A stretch of 64,000 bases of DNA, taken from positions 248,001 to 312,000 of the forward strand of contig NZ_LXKN01000001.1 in NCBI RefSeq assembly GCF_001692325.1. Direction: 5' to 3'. This document shows positions 49,836-58,660 of this stretch, one piece after another. The notes under the pieces are model-generated. The model did no database searches. It was not told where the DNA came from and worked only from the letters and a program-made list of their open reading frames with translations. The DNA comes from Rhizobium sp. AC27/96 (GTDB lineage: Bacteria; Pseudomonadota; Alphaproteobacteria; Rhizobiales; Rhizobiaceae). Position 1 is the stretch's first letter. Each line of letters starts with the position of its first letter. A program made the position numbers and the translations under genes.

Positions 49836-52031
49836 CTATTCCGCCGTCGCCACCTTTTGAGCTTCGAGTGCGGCCGCTGCCTTCAGTCTTTCGCCGATAT
49901 CGCGAAGGATCCTGGTGGAATCCACCGACAGGGAGCGTGGCCGCACCAGCGGCGGCAGGCCACCAGCTGCCGGGTCCGCAGGCTTCTTGGCAGCAACGGT
50001 TTGCGGCTTCTGCACCGGAAATGGATTGCTGATCCCCGGGATCGGCTTCAGCACCACGCCCTGGTTGGCATAGTCCATTATCTTCTTGAAGGTCATGGCC
50101 GGCAGCGTGCCGCCCGTCATGTTGTTGGTCGAGGTATAGTCGTCATTGCCGAACCAGACGGCGCAGGTGTAGTTGCCGGTAAAGCCGATGAACCAGGCGT
50201 CGCGATAGGCCTGTGTCGTTCCGGTCTTGCCGCCGACCACAATGCCATTGTCCAGCGCCGCCTTGCGGCCGGTGCCGATGATCGGAACCTGTGTCAGCAT
50301 CTGATTCATATAGGAGTTGGCTTGCTCGCTGAGGACCCGCTTGGCCGGCGGCTCGTCGCGATTGAAATCATAAAGCACCTTGCCGTCGTACCCGGTGATC
50401 TGGTCGATGCCATGCCGCCGCGATTGCATGCCGTCGGCGGGAAAGACCGCATAGGCCGTTGCCTGGTCGAGCACGGTTACCTCCGACGTGCCGATCGGGA
50501 TTGTCTTGTCGTTGCGGATCGGCGTTTCCACGCCCATGGCCTTGGCCATGTCGCGGATCGGCTGGATGCCGAGCTTTTCCTTGGCCAGACGCACCGGGAT
50601 GGTGTTGATCGATTGGGCGATCGCCGTCGTCAGCGTTACCTTGCCGGCATAGCGGTTCTCGTAATTGTGCGGGCTCCAATTGCCCCAGGTGATCGGCGCG
50701 TCGACGATGGTCGAGGTCGGCGTCATGCCGCTCTCCATCGCCACGGAGTAAGTATAGATCTTGAAGGATGAACCCGGCTGGCGCAGCGCTTTTGTCGCGC
50801 GGTTGAATTGGCTCTCACCGTAGTCGCTGCCGCCGACCATGGCGCGGACCGCGCCACCATTTTCGATCATGACGCTGGCGCCCTGCTTGGCATGATAACG
50901 CTCGCCAAATTCCATCAGGCTGGATTGGACCGAATCTTCCGCGGCCTTTTGCAGCCCCATGTCGATGGTCGTGCGCACGATCAGCGAACGTTCCGGAAAG
51001 CGCGTGGCAAGCCGCTGCACCTCATCGAAGGCCCAGTCGAGGAAATAGTCCGGCGTTTCGATCTGGGCGCGGTCGACGACGGAAGCGGGGTTGCGCCGTG
51101 CCGCAATCACCTGTCCCTCGGTCATCAATCCGCTCTGCACGAGGTTGGAGAGCACATCATTGGCGCGAGCGCGGGCGGCCGGCAGATTGACATGCGGCGC
51201 ATATTTCGCCGGCGCCTTGAACAGGCCGGCAAGCATCGCGGCCTCGGCGAGATTGACGTCGGTGATGCTCTTGCCGAAATAGAATTGCGCAGCCGCAGCC
51301 GCGCCGAACGTGCCGCCGCCCATATAGGTGCGGTCAAGATAGAGGCTGAGGATCTCTTTCTTGGAGAGATTGGCCTCAAGCCAGATCGCCAGGAAAGCTT
51401 CCTTGATCTTGCGGTCGATCGAACGCTCATTGCTGAGGAAGATATTCTTGGCGAGCTGCTGCGTCAGCGTCGAGCCGCCCTGGACGACGCCGCCTGCCTG
51501 CGCATTGACGGTGACGGCGCGGAACAGGCCGATCACGTCGATGCCGAAATGGTCGAAGAAACGCCGGTCCTCGGTCGCAAGCACCGCCTTGATGAAATAA
51601 TCCGGCAATTGATCCACCGGCACCGAATTCTCGTGAATGATGCCGCGATGGCCGATGACGTTGCCGTAGCGATCGAGAAAGGTGACGGCGAAATTGCCGC
51701 GATTGCGCCAATCGCCCTGCGTCGCCTCAAACGCCGGCATGGCCAGCATCAGCATGACCACCGAGCCGGCAGCGCCGAGCGTCAGGCCCTCGCCGAGCAG
51801 TTCGAAAACGATGCGCTTCCACCCGCGTACACGGAATCGGCGGAAGAAAATCGTGATTTCTTCCCAGGTTTCCGCCAAACGGAAGCCAGCATTCCACAGG
51901 GTGGAGTCGATCCATGAATCGATGCGCAGAAAGAAATAGCGCTTTCGGCGCCGAGGCTTTTCGGCTCCGCTATCATGTTGCGCTTCGGGCTCCATCTTCG
52001 GCCCGCCTTCTGGATTGGATGGGTCTTCCAC
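49836..52031 (-). CDS. Class A penicillin-binding protein (glycosyltransferase-transpeptidase)
   Basis: A 731-residue bifunctional peptidoglycan synthase of the PBP1A/1C type. An N-terminal cytosolic segment with KPRRRKRYFF and a membrane helix near 80-100 precede the GT51 domain: E154 in LATEDRRFFDHFGID, GGSTLTQQLAKNIFL near 186-200 and KIKEAFLAIWLE. The transpeptidase domain has S421-x2-K424 (PGSSFKIYTY), S474-I-N476 and K602-T-G604. The C-terminus is Ala/Pro-rich. The start is GTG 52031 behind GGGAAG. It synthesises and cross-links glycan strands in the periplasm. Confidence 0.95.
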   Translation of the reverse strand: MEDPSNPEGGPKMEPEAQHDSGAEKPRRRKRYFFLRIDSWIDSTLWNAGFRLAETWEEITIFFRRFRVRGWKRIVFELLGEGLTLGAAGSVVMLMLAMPAFEATQGDWRNRGNFAVTFLDRYGNVIGHRGIIHENSVPVDQLPDYFIKAVLATEDRRFFDHFGIDVIGLFRAVTVNAQAGGVVQGGSTLTQQLAKNIFLSNERSIDRKIKEAFLAIWLEANLSKKEILSLYLDRTYMGGGTFGAAAAAQFYFGKSITDVNLAEAAMLAGLFKAPAKYAPHVNLPAARARANDVLSNLVQSGLMTEGQVIAARRNPASVVDRAQIETPDYFLDWAFDEVQRLATRFPERSLIVRTTIDMGLQKAAEDSVQSSLMEFGERYHAKQGASVMIENGGAVRAMVGGSDYGESQFNRATKALRQPGSSFKIYTYSVAMESGMTPTSTIVDAPITWGNWSPHNYENRYAGKVTLTTAIAQSINTIPVRLAKEKLGIQPIRDMAKAMGVETPIRNDKTIPIGTSEVTVLDQATAYAVFPADGMQSRRHGIDQITGYDGKVLYDFNRDEPPAKRVLSEQANSYMNQMLTQVPIIGTGRKAALDNGIVVGGKTGTTQAYRDAWFIGFTGNYTCAVWFGNDDYTSTNNMTGGTLPAMTFKKIMDYANQGVVLKPIPGISNPFPVQKPQTVAAKKPADPAAGGLPPLVRPRSLSVDSTRILRDIGERLKAAAALEAQKVATAE

Positions 52032-52194
52032 GCTCTACTTCCCGACCGCTATAATGCTGCGTGCCACCTTGTGGGGCACGCAAAGCCCATTATCTCATAG
52101 AACGGCTAATTGAAGAATTGGTTGATTTAGAGAAAAGAACAATAGACACGCATGCCGCAGCCCGCATTTCCTGCCAGGGCGGCGAGGATTGACG

Positions 52195-52680
52195 ATGGAC
52201 GAGACACCTTTCTGGAAAAGCAAGACACTGGCGGAGATGAGCACGTCGGAATGGGAAAGCCTTTGCGACGGCTGTGGCCTCTGTTGTCTCAACAAGCTCG
52301 AGGACTGGGATACGGGTGACGTCTATTTCACCTCCGTTCGCTGCAAACTGATGGACAGCGAAAGCTGTCGTTGCACCAGCTATCCGAACCGTTGGGATTT
52401 CGTGCCTGATTGCGTGCAGCTGACCCCCGAGAAAGTAATGGAACTGGAGTGGCTTCCGCCCACCTGCGCCTACAGTCTCGTCAAGGAGGGCCACGATCTC
52501 TACTGGTGGCATCCACTGATATCGGGCGATCCGGAAACCGTGCACATTGCCCGCGTCTCTGCCCGAGCCCGCACGGTCAGCGAGAATGACGTCGATGTCG
52601 AGGACTTCGAGGATTATGTGGTCGATTGGCCGCTGACCGCCAAGGACGATATGGAGCCTAATCCTCCGGCAAAATCATAG
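52195..52680 (+). CDS. YcgN/YkgJ-family cysteine cluster protein (UPF0260)
   Basis: A 161-residue protein with a cysteine cluster at the N-terminus ([20 protein letters not shown] near residues 24-43) and further cysteines in [19 protein letters not shown], the UPF0260 hallmark, probably binding zinc or an iron-sulfur cluster. The central [21 protein letters not shown] and [17 protein letters not shown] are family blocks. ATG 52195 is preferred over an in-frame codon six bases earlier. Function is unknown. Its 3' end overlaps the convergent YjbR gene by 23 bases. Confidence 0.9.
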   Translation: MDETPFWKSKTLAEMSTSEWESLCDGCGLCCLNKLEDWDTGDVYFTSVRCKLMDSESCRCTSYPNRWDFVPDCVQLTPEKVMELEWLPPTCAYSLVKEGHDLYWWHPLISGDPETVHIARVSARARTVSENDVDVEDFEDYVVDWPLTAKDDMEPNPPAKS

Positions 52681-53008
52681 ATTTCGGCGCCACGTTGCGC
52701 CAGGCACGCCGCACGAGCGTCTTGATCGTCTCGTGATCCGCGGCATGGTGGAAAAGCCGGGTCGAGCCTTTCAGCCCCCATCCGCCCGGCGCGGCCTCGA
52801 CGTGCTGCGGCATGATGGTAAGCGCCATCTGTTGCTGATCAGGCGTCAGTTTGACAACGCAGAAATCCGCGCCCGGTAGGGTCGTGAAGATCTTGCCCCG
52901 TATCCGAAAATCACGAGTTCCGAAATGTGAGCCTTCCGTCGTTTCCGGCAGGCTGAGGGCAAAGGCGATGAGATCTTCGTCGGTCATGCGCATAATAATA
53001 TCATGCAT
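52658..53008 (-). CDS. MmcQ/YjbR family protein
   Basis: A 116-residue protein with the MmcQ/YjbR fold, a small DNA-binding-like alpha/beta domain: [20 protein letters not shown] near 14-33, then [34 protein letters not shown] and the terminal [11 protein letters not shown]. The function of stand-alone members is unknown. The start is uncertain: ATG 53008, 52993 or 52987 are in frame and none has a strong ribosome site; family length favours this range. It overlaps the YcgN gene end by 23 bases. Confidence 0.82.
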   Translation of the reverse strand: MHDIIMRMTDEDLIAFALSLPETTEGSHFGTRDFRIRGKIFTTLPGADFCVVKLTPDQQQMALTIMPQHVEAAPGGWGLKGSTRLFHHAADHETIKTLVRRAWRNVAPKSMILPED

Positions 53009-53145
53009 GAGCGTTACGCGGAAAATGGCTGCCACTTCTTTGCCCGCGATGAGGTCGCCTTGCTGAACACATCGCCTCTTCATTGAAATGAACCGGCGTG
53101 CATGATATCGCGCGGTGCCTTCGCACACGCTCAGGGAGCCGCCGC

Positions 53146-53454
53146 GTGATCCGTCATATCGTCTTCTTCACCGTTCCCGATCGCGCGAACCTCGAGGATG
53201 TCCGTTCCGGCCTGTCGATCCTCACAGCCATTCCGCATGCGCGCCTGCTGGAAATCGGCATGAATGTGAAGACCGACCAACTCGGCACCGATGTCGATAT
53301 CGTAGTCTATGGCGAATTCGACGATGAAGCAGCGCTCGCCGCCTACAAGGCCCATCCGAATTATCAGCGCTCGATAGAGCGGGTGCGGCCATTGCGCGAA
53401 ATGCGGATTGCAGCTGATTACGAGACGACGAGCGCTATCCGCGAGCCGTTCTGA
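53146..53454 (+). CDS. Dabb-domain (stress-responsive alpha/beta barrel) protein
   Basis: A 102-residue protein starting with GTG 53146 (MIRHIVFFTVPDRANLEDVR). The IRHIVFFTV strand, the conserved EIGMNVKTDQLGTDVDIVVY middle and YKAHPNYQRSIERVRPLREM end are typical of Dabb domains, small dimeric ferredoxin-like folds with miscellaneous roles. CAGGGAGCC precedes the start codon. Its physiological role is unknown. It is followed by a weak hairpin and a 552-base non-coding stretch. Confidence 0.86.
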   Translation: MIRHIVFFTVPDRANLEDVRSGLSILTAIPHARLLEIGMNVKTDQLGTDVDIVVYGEFDDEAALAAYKAHPNYQRSIERVRPLREMRIAADYETTSAIREPF

Positions 53455-54006
53455 AAGAAAGCCCGATCAAAGGGCTTCGATCGCCATTGATTTCAGTTGA
53501 TTGAGCACTCGCGCGGAATCGATTTGTCGATAAGCGGATTCATTGCATGAGGCCGTTCAATCAACCTCTCACGTTCCGGACTCAACTTTGAAACAGGTGC
53601 CGTGAAGTGATTCAGAAGACTCAAGAAAACCCTGGCGTTTTACCTCAGTAAAACACCTGAAGGCCGGTTGCATTGGCCAAGCCTGCACGGTCGCTCATGA
53701 CCGGCTTATGATCGAATGATAATCAAGAATGATTAAAAATGGTTGAGTCTCTCGTTTGTGCATGTGGCCGGGAGGTGGGCACAAGCGGTGTAACGGGCAT
53801 GCATGCGCAATTGGCATCGATCGCGTTCGATCAATCGCCCTTGGCTTCGCTTCACTGATTTGCCCATAATGAATTCAATGAGTTAAATCACGAATCGGGT
53901 GGGCTGCACGTCCTGCGAGCGGAAAATTACAGCCCATTCATTTGCCATTCAGACGTGTTTGGGTACATATTTGCTCAAGTTAATCTCCCCGTGGGAAGTC
54001 TGAAGC
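53455..54006. other. 552-base AT-richer region upstream of feuN
   Basis: A small hairpin AAGCCC/GGGCTT lies at 53459-53477 just after the Dabb gene, without a T tract. Further on are a GATCG-CGTT-CGATC inverted repeat (about 53819-53832) and, near the gene, a promoter candidate listed separately. No protein or RNA gene is recognised. The stretch is long enough to hold regulatory sites for the feuNPQ unit. Confidence 0.45.
53942..53971 (+). promoter_or_regulatory. Candidate promoter for feuN
   Basis: TTGCCA at 53942-53947 and CATATT at 53966-53971 are 18 bases apart, 35 bases before the feuN start codon. Pattern match only. Confidence 0.35.
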
Positions 54007-54255
54007 ATGGCCTCAATTTCAAGCATAGCAGCGGCGGCCCTTGTGATGGCCGGCTCGGCTGTTTTGCCGGCGCCGACGTCGACCCTGGTGGCCCGTGCCA
54101 ACAGCGACTGCAGCGAAGCTGCGGCCGAGGTGGTTGAAAAGACGGGTGGGCAGCTCCTTTCCGCGCAGCCGTCGGGCGATAGTTGTGTCATCACCGTTCT
54201 TGTGCAGGGCAATGGGCAGCGTCCTCGCAAGGTAACGATGAAGGTGCCGATGTGA
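54007..54255 (+). CDS. feuN: Small periplasmic FeuN-like regulator of FeuPQ
   Basis: An 82-residue exported protein. A hydrophobic N-terminus (SIAAAALVMAGSAVLPAP) is followed by a mature domain with two cysteines (SDCSEAAAEVVEKTGGQLLS and GDSCVITVLVQGNGQ) that could form a disulfide, ending RKVTMKVPM. Position directly upstream of feuP, size and export fit FeuN, which in Sinorhizobium meliloti restrains FeuPQ signalling from the periplasm. Oddly, the first ten residues carry no positive charge. An in-frame stop (TGA) lies six bases before the ATG, so no longer start exists. Identity rests mainly on context. Confidence 0.78.
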   Translation: MASISSIAAAALVMAGSAVLPAPTSTLVARANSDCSEAAAEVVEKTGGQLLSAQPSGDSCVITVLVQGNGQRPRKVTMKVPM

Positions 54256-54393
54256 GGCATGGGCATCTTGGATCATAACGCGCAGCGGACGTTCTAAAGC
54301 CTTGAATCCTACGCAAAATCTTATCGTTTCCGTGATTCCACTGCAGCTCGATTTACAGTACTGTTTCTCGAACCGGGGAAATTGGGTCCAAAC

Positions 54394-55065
54394 ATGCGCA
54401 TTCTGATAGTCGAAGACGATATCAACCTAAATCGCCAGCTCGCCGACGCCTTGAAAGAGGCGGGCTATGTGGTCGATACGGCCTTTGATGGTGAGGAGGG
54501 GCATTTCCTCGGCGATACCGAACCTTACGACGCGATCATTCTCGATATCGGCCTGCCGGAGATGGACGGCATCACGGTGTTGGAGAAGTGGCGCGGCGCG
54601 GGACGGGCGACGCCTGTGCTCATCCTGACCGCGCGCGACCGCTGGAGTGATAAGGTCGCCGGCATCGATGCGGGTGCCGATGATTATGTCGCCAAGCCCT
54701 TCCATGTCGAAGAAGTTCTCGCCCGCATCAGGGCGCTCATTCGCCGCGCGGCCGGCCATGCCTCCTCGGAAATCATCTGCGGCCCGGTGCGGCTCGACAC
54801 CAAGAGCTCGAAGGCGACCGTGAACGGCAAGCCGCTCAAGCTCACCTCTCATGAGTACCGGCTGCTCGCCTATCTCATGCATCACAAGGGTGAAGTCGTC
54901 TCGCGCACCGAACTGGTCGAGCATATGTACGATCAGGATTTCGATCGCGATTCCAATACGATCGAGGTTTTCGTCGGCCGCTTGCGCAAGAAGATGGGGG
55001 TCGACCTGATCGAGACGGTCCGCGGCCTCGGTTACCGCATCCAAGCGCCGACCAATGCGAATTAA
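54394..55065 (+). CDS. feuP: FeuP, OmpR-type response regulator
   Basis: A 223-residue response regulator. The receiver domain (1-115) has the acidic pocket VEDD at 6-9, phospho-acceptor D51 in ILDIGLPEMDG, and K in DDYVAKPFHVEE. The C-terminal winged helix (130-220) ends with IEVFVGRLRKKMGVDLIETV and RGLGYRIQAP. In S. meliloti FeuP with FeuQ activates ndvA and thereby cyclic glucan export, needed in hypoosmotic media and for nodule invasion; in R. leguminosarum it was linked to iron uptake. ATG 54394 is the canonical start; a TTG at 54382 is open. It overlaps feuQ by 11 bases. Confidence 0.92.
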   Translation: MRILIVEDDINLNRQLADALKEAGYVVDTAFDGEEGHFLGDTEPYDAIILDIGLPEMDGITVLEKWRGAGRATPVLILTARDRWSDKVAGIDAGADDYVAKPFHVEEVLARIRALIRRAAGHASSEIICGPVRLDTKSSKATVNGKPLKLTSHEYRLLAYLMHHKGEVVSRTELVEHMYDQDFDRDSNTIEVFVGRLRKKMGVDLIETVRGLGYRIQAPTNAN

Positions 55066-56452
55066 GTCACTCACCGCTCGCGTCCTGCTGTTGACCACGC
55101 TCTGGTCCGCCGTGGCGCTTGTCGTGATCGGCCTCGTCATTTCCAATATCTACCGCAAGAGCGCCGAACGCGGCTTTCAGGACCTGTTGAGGGCGCAGCT
55201 CTACAACGTCATCAACTCGGTGACGATTGGTGATCAGGGCGCATTGAACGGCAGCCCGCAGCTCGGCGACCTTCGTTTTGCCCAGCCGAAGACGGGCTGG
55301 TACTGGATGGTCGAGCCGCTCGGCACCTATACAGCAACGCCCTTGGTATCGCCGTCTCTCGGCGCTTCGAACTTGCCTGTCCTCTCCGTACTGGAAGCGC
55401 CATTCGACAAGAATTACGAGCGCTACTACATCGTCACGGATGCCTTCGGAAATCGCGTTCAGGTGGCCGAAACCGAGGTCGTTCTCGATACGGATGGCCG
55501 CGCCGCCCGCTTTCGCGTCACCGGCAATGTCGCAGTCGTCGAGGACGACGTCCGCAACTTCTCCCACAGTCTTTATTTCGCGCTGGTCGGCTTCGGTGTC
55601 GGCAGCCTCATCGTCAATGCGCTTGCCATTCTCTATGGCCTGAAGCCGCTCGATAAGGCCCGCGCGGCACTGGAGCGTATCCGCGCCGGCGAGAGCGAGC
55701 GATTGCAGGGCGATTTCCCGCGTGAAATCCTGCCGCTCGCCAACGAGGTCAACGCGCTGATCGAAAGCAATAGGCGCATCGTCGAGCGTGCCCGCATGCA
55801 GGTCGGCAATCTCGCGCATTCGCTGAAGACGCCGATCGCGGTGCTTCTCAACGAATCCCGCGTGCTGGAGCGTTCGCATGGCGATCTGGTCAAGAACCAG
55901 GCCGAAGCCATGCAGGGCCAGGTGCAATCTTACCTCAACCGCGCCCGCATCGCGGCGCAGCGCGAATCCGTACTAGCCCGCACCGAGGCCGAACCGGCAT
56001 TGGAGCGGCTTGTCCGCGTCATGCGGCGGCTCAATGCGGAGAAGGAATTCGAGCTCACCGTATCTCCCAATCTGGCGCTCGCCATGGAGCAGCAGGATCT
56101 GGAGGAGACGGTGGGCAATCTTCTGGAAAATGCCGCCCGCTTTGCCGAGCACAAGGTGCGTCTTTCCGCAACCGAGGCGCCGCCTGACGTCAAGGGCATC
56201 GACCCCGTGCGGCGTCATTGGGTGGAGCTGGTCGTGGAGGATGATGGGCCCGGCCTCGAGCCGGATCAGATCCGCGAAGCCATGAAGCGCGGACGCAGGC
56301 TGGACGAGAGCAAGCCGGGCACTGGTCTCGGACTGTCGATCGTCAGCGAGATCACCAATGAATATCAAGGCCGGCTGGAGCTCTCCCGCGGTGCCTGGGG
56401 TGGCCTTCGTGCCAGCTTAATTCTGCCTGGCCTGACGAAGGATGTTGCGTGA
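55055..56452 (+). CDS. feuQ: FeuQ, membrane sensor histidine kinase
   Basis: A 465-residue PhoQ-like kinase and partner of FeuP. Two membrane helices (about 10-32 and 174-195) bracket a periplasmic sensor of about 140 residues, presumably the contact for FeuN. HAMP-like residues follow, then the phosphorylated H255 in GNLAHSLKTPIAVLLNESRV, the N box ETVGNLLENAARF near 351-363, and G boxes VEDDGPGLEP and GTGLGLSIVSEI. The H-box with SLKTP, rather than ELRTP, is typical of this subgroup. Its start overlaps feuP, so the pair is translationally coupled. Confidence 0.92.
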   Translation: MRIKSLTARVLLLTTLWSAVALVVIGLVISNIYRKSAERGFQDLLRAQLYNVINSVTIGDQGALNGSPQLGDLRFAQPKTGWYWMVEPLGTYTATPLVSPSLGASNLPVLSVLEAPFDKNYERYYIVTDAFGNRVQVAETEVVLDTDGRAARFRVTGNVAVVEDDVRNFSHSLYFALVGFGVGSLIVNALAILYGLKPLDKARAALERIRAGESERLQGDFPREILPLANEVNALIESNRRIVERARMQVGNLAHSLKTPIAVLLNESRVLERSHGDLVKNQAEAMQGQVQSYLNRARIAAQRESVLARTEAEPALERLVRVMRRLNAEKEFELTVSPNLALAMEQQDLEETVGNLLENAARFAEHKVRLSATEAPPDVKGIDPVRRHWVELVVEDDGPGLEPDQIREAMKRGRRLDESKPGTGLGLSIVSEITNEYQGRLELSRGAWGGLRASLILPGLTKDVA

Positions 56453-56543
56453 AGCACGGCATGATGACAGAAAGAAGTTGTGGGTCATGATGATGCCGCA
56501 GCGCAGTACCTATGGTTTTGCTTGTTGATACTGGTTCGGTTGT

Positions 56544-56975
56544 ATGAAGCTTCGTACCTTTTTCTTGATCACTCCCTCCCTCTTCGCAGCGCTTGCGCTT
56601 TCAGCTTGCTCGACCACGAGCAGCAATGGCAGCGGCGCGAGTTTGTTTTCAACCTCCAAGCCACCGGCATCGGCGACGTTCATTAGCGCGCTGGATGGCG
56701 GCATTGTCGAACGAACCGGCCTCAAGCTGAGCGACAGTGACAAGCAGCGGGCGCTGGAAGCGGAATATCGGGCGCTGGAAAGCTCGCCTCTCGGCCAGTC
56801 TGTGGTCTGGAAGGGCAGGGGCGCCAGCGGAGAGGTGGTGGCTGCAGCGCCCTATCAGGTCGGCTCGCAGAATTGCCGGCAATACACGCACACGGTCACG
56901 GTCGACGACAAGCCGACCATGGCAAGGGGAGCCGCATGTCGCAATGACGACGGCACCTGGACGCCGCTCGACTAG
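56544..56975 (+). CDS. Small outer-membrane-type lipoprotein, 17-kDa surface antigen-like
   Basis: A 143-residue protein with a lipobox (LALSACSTTSS; C at residue 22), so it is predicted to be lipid-modified and sorted to the outer membrane. The mature part has a short disordered Ser/Gly linker, then FISALDGGIVERTGLKLSDS, a helix rich in Ala/Glu, and SAPYQVGSQ-like strands containing NCRQYTHTVTV and RGAACRNDDGTW with two cysteines. The latter pattern recalls the conserved end of the Rickettsia 17-kDa antigen family. It sits between feuQ and cycH in the same direction; a link to FeuPQ control is possible but not shown. Confidence 0.8.
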   Translation: MKLRTFFLITPSLFAALALSACSTTSSNGSGASLFSTSKPPASATFISALDGGIVERTGLKLSDSDKQRALEAEYRALESSPLGQSVVWKGRGASGEVVAAAPYQVGSQNCRQYTHTVTVDDKPTMARGAACRNDDGTWTPLD

Positions 56976-57071
56976 CCCCAATGCGCCGAAAGGCGCGGCC
57001 AAACGCCTCAAATCTTCGTCAGCGAGGCTTTCGCGGTTGGAATAAGCGCCCCGTTAAAGTATTGGGCGTGT

Positions 57072-58214
57072 ATGCTGTTCTGGATTCTCGTCGCCGTTCT
57101 AACGGCCGTTGTCGGCGCTGTGCTGCTTCACCCTCTTCTGCGTGGTGCAAAGGAGGCTGCGGACTGTCGTTCCGGAGAAGCCGAGGTCTATCGCGATCAG
57201 CTCCGCGAGCTGGATCGCGATCTTGCCGGCGGGTTGATTTCCACGGAGGAGGCTGGCTATGCCCGCGCCGAGATCGGGCGTCGCCTGATTGCGGCTTCCA
57301 AGGAGGAGGAGAGTGGAGCAAAAGCGCTGAAGCGCGGTAGCTATCGCATCTCGCAGGCCTTTATCGTCGTGATGCTGCCCGTCATCGGGCTCTGTCTTTA
57401 TCTTGCCAATGGCGATCCCGGACTGCCGTCGCAGCCGCTGGAGGCGCGTCTGGAGAAGCCTGGAAGCGACCTCGCCCTTTCGATCGTCAAGATCGAACAG
57501 CACCTTGCCAGAAATCCGGATGACGGCAAAGGCTGGGAGGTTTTGGCGCCGATCTATTTCAAGACCAACCGCATCGGTGATGCCGAGCTTGCCTATCGCA
57601 ATGTGATCCGGCTGCTGGGCCCGAGCGCCACGCGCCTTGGCGATCTGGGCGAGGTACTCGTGGTCAAGGCCAACGGCGTGGTGACGGCGGATGCGCGCAG
57701 CGTGCTGCAGCAATCGCGGGCGCTCGATGCCGCCAATCCGCGCACGCTCTTCTATCTGGCACTGGCGCTGGAGCAGGAAGGCAAGGTGACCGATGCGAAG
57801 ACCGCCTTCGAGGCCTTGGCGAAGCAATCGCCGCCCGATGCGCCGTGGCTGGCCGTTGTCGACGAACACATCGCCAAGAATGGCGGCACGCCTCTAGCAT
57901 CTACAAACGCCAATGCACCGGGCAACCCGACCGCCGAGGAGGTCGCCGCGGCGAACAATTTGAGCGGTGGCGATCGTCAGCAGATGATCCGTGGCATGGT
58001 CGAGAGCCTCGATGCCAAGCTCAAGGAAGATCCGAAGAATTTCGAAGGCTGGATGCGGTTGATCCGCTCCTATGTCGTGCTGAACGACCGGGATCGCGCC
58101 CTGGATGCGCTGAAACGCGGGCTGACGGCCTTCCCGGCGGATGGCGGCGAGGGGCAACAGCTGTTGGCTCTGGCCAAAGAATTGGGACTGCCGACGGAGG
58201 TGACGCAGCAATGA
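57072..58214 (+). CDS. cycH: Cytochrome c maturation factor CcmI
   Basis: A 380-residue inner-membrane protein that presents apocytochrome c to the heme ligation complex. Helices near 2-22 and 93-112 flank a cytosolic loop with a leucine-zipper-like [20 protein letters not shown] (about 39-58); the periplasmic part has tetratricopeptide-type repeats ([60 protein letters not shown]). It heads the cycHJKL operon, known in rhizobia as essential for c-type cytochromes and nitrogen-fixing symbiosis. Its stop overlaps the cycJ start by 4 bases. Confidence 0.94.
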   Translation: MLFWILVAVLTAVVGAVLLHPLLRGAKEAADCRSGEAEVYRDQLRELDRDLAGGLISTEEAGYARAEIGRRLIAASKEEESGAKALKRGSYRISQAFIVVMLPVIGLCLYLANGDPGLPSQPLEARLEKPGSDLALSIVKIEQHLARNPDDGKGWEVLAPIYFKTNRIGDAELAYRNVIRLLGPSATRLGDLGEVLVVKANGVVTADARSVLQQSRALDAANPRTLFYLALALEQEGKVTDAKTAFEALAKQSPPDAPWLAVVDEHIAKNGGTPLASTNANAPGNPTAEEVAAANNLSGGDRQQMIRGMVESLDAKLKEDPKNFEGWMRLIRSYVVLNDRDRALDALKRGLTAFPADGGEGQQLLALAKELGLPTEVTQQ

Positions 58215-58660
58215 CCCGCAAGCAGAAACGTCTGGCCGTCATTGCCGGCGGCATGGGGTTCATCGCCACCGCCGTGCTCCTCGTCCTCTTCGCCTTCAGC
58301 CAGTCGGTTGCCTATTTCTACATGCCGGGCGATCTCGCCAAGACCCCCGTCAATGCCGGAACGCTGATCCGCCTGGGTGGCCTGGTCAGTGAAGGCTCCA
58401 TCAAGCGTGGTCAGGGCACGCAGGTGCAATTCTCCGTGACCGACGGCAAGGATACGATCAAGGTTAGATATGACGGCCTCCTGCCGGATCTCTTCCGCGA
58501 GGGGCAGGGCGTGGTGACAGAGGGTAAATTCGAGCCCGGCAGCGATGTCTTCGTTGCGGATAGCGTGCTTGCCAAGCATGATGAGCGTTACATGCCGAAA
58601 CAGGTTGCCGACAAGCTGAAGGCCGACGGTGTCTGGAAGGGCGAGGAGGCGACACAATGA
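58211..58660 (+). CDS. cycJ: Heme chaperone CcmE
   Basis: A 149-residue periplasmic heme chaperone anchored by one N-terminal helix ([13 protein letters not shown] then hydrophobic 12-30). The heme-binding histidine is H123 in [12 protein letters not shown], with Y127 of the conserved HxxxY. The beta-barrel OB-fold spans about 40-120 ([40 protein letters not shown]). It carries heme covalently from CcmC to CcmF/H. Start and stop overlap cycH and cycK. Confidence 0.96.
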   Translation: MTRKQKRLAVIAGGMGFIATAVLLVLFAFSQSVAYFYMPGDLAKTPVNAGTLIRLGGLVSEGSIKRGQGTQVQFSVTDGKDTIKVRYDGLLPDLFREGQGVVTEGKFEPGSDVFVADSVLAKHDERYMPKQVADKLKADGVWKGEEATQ

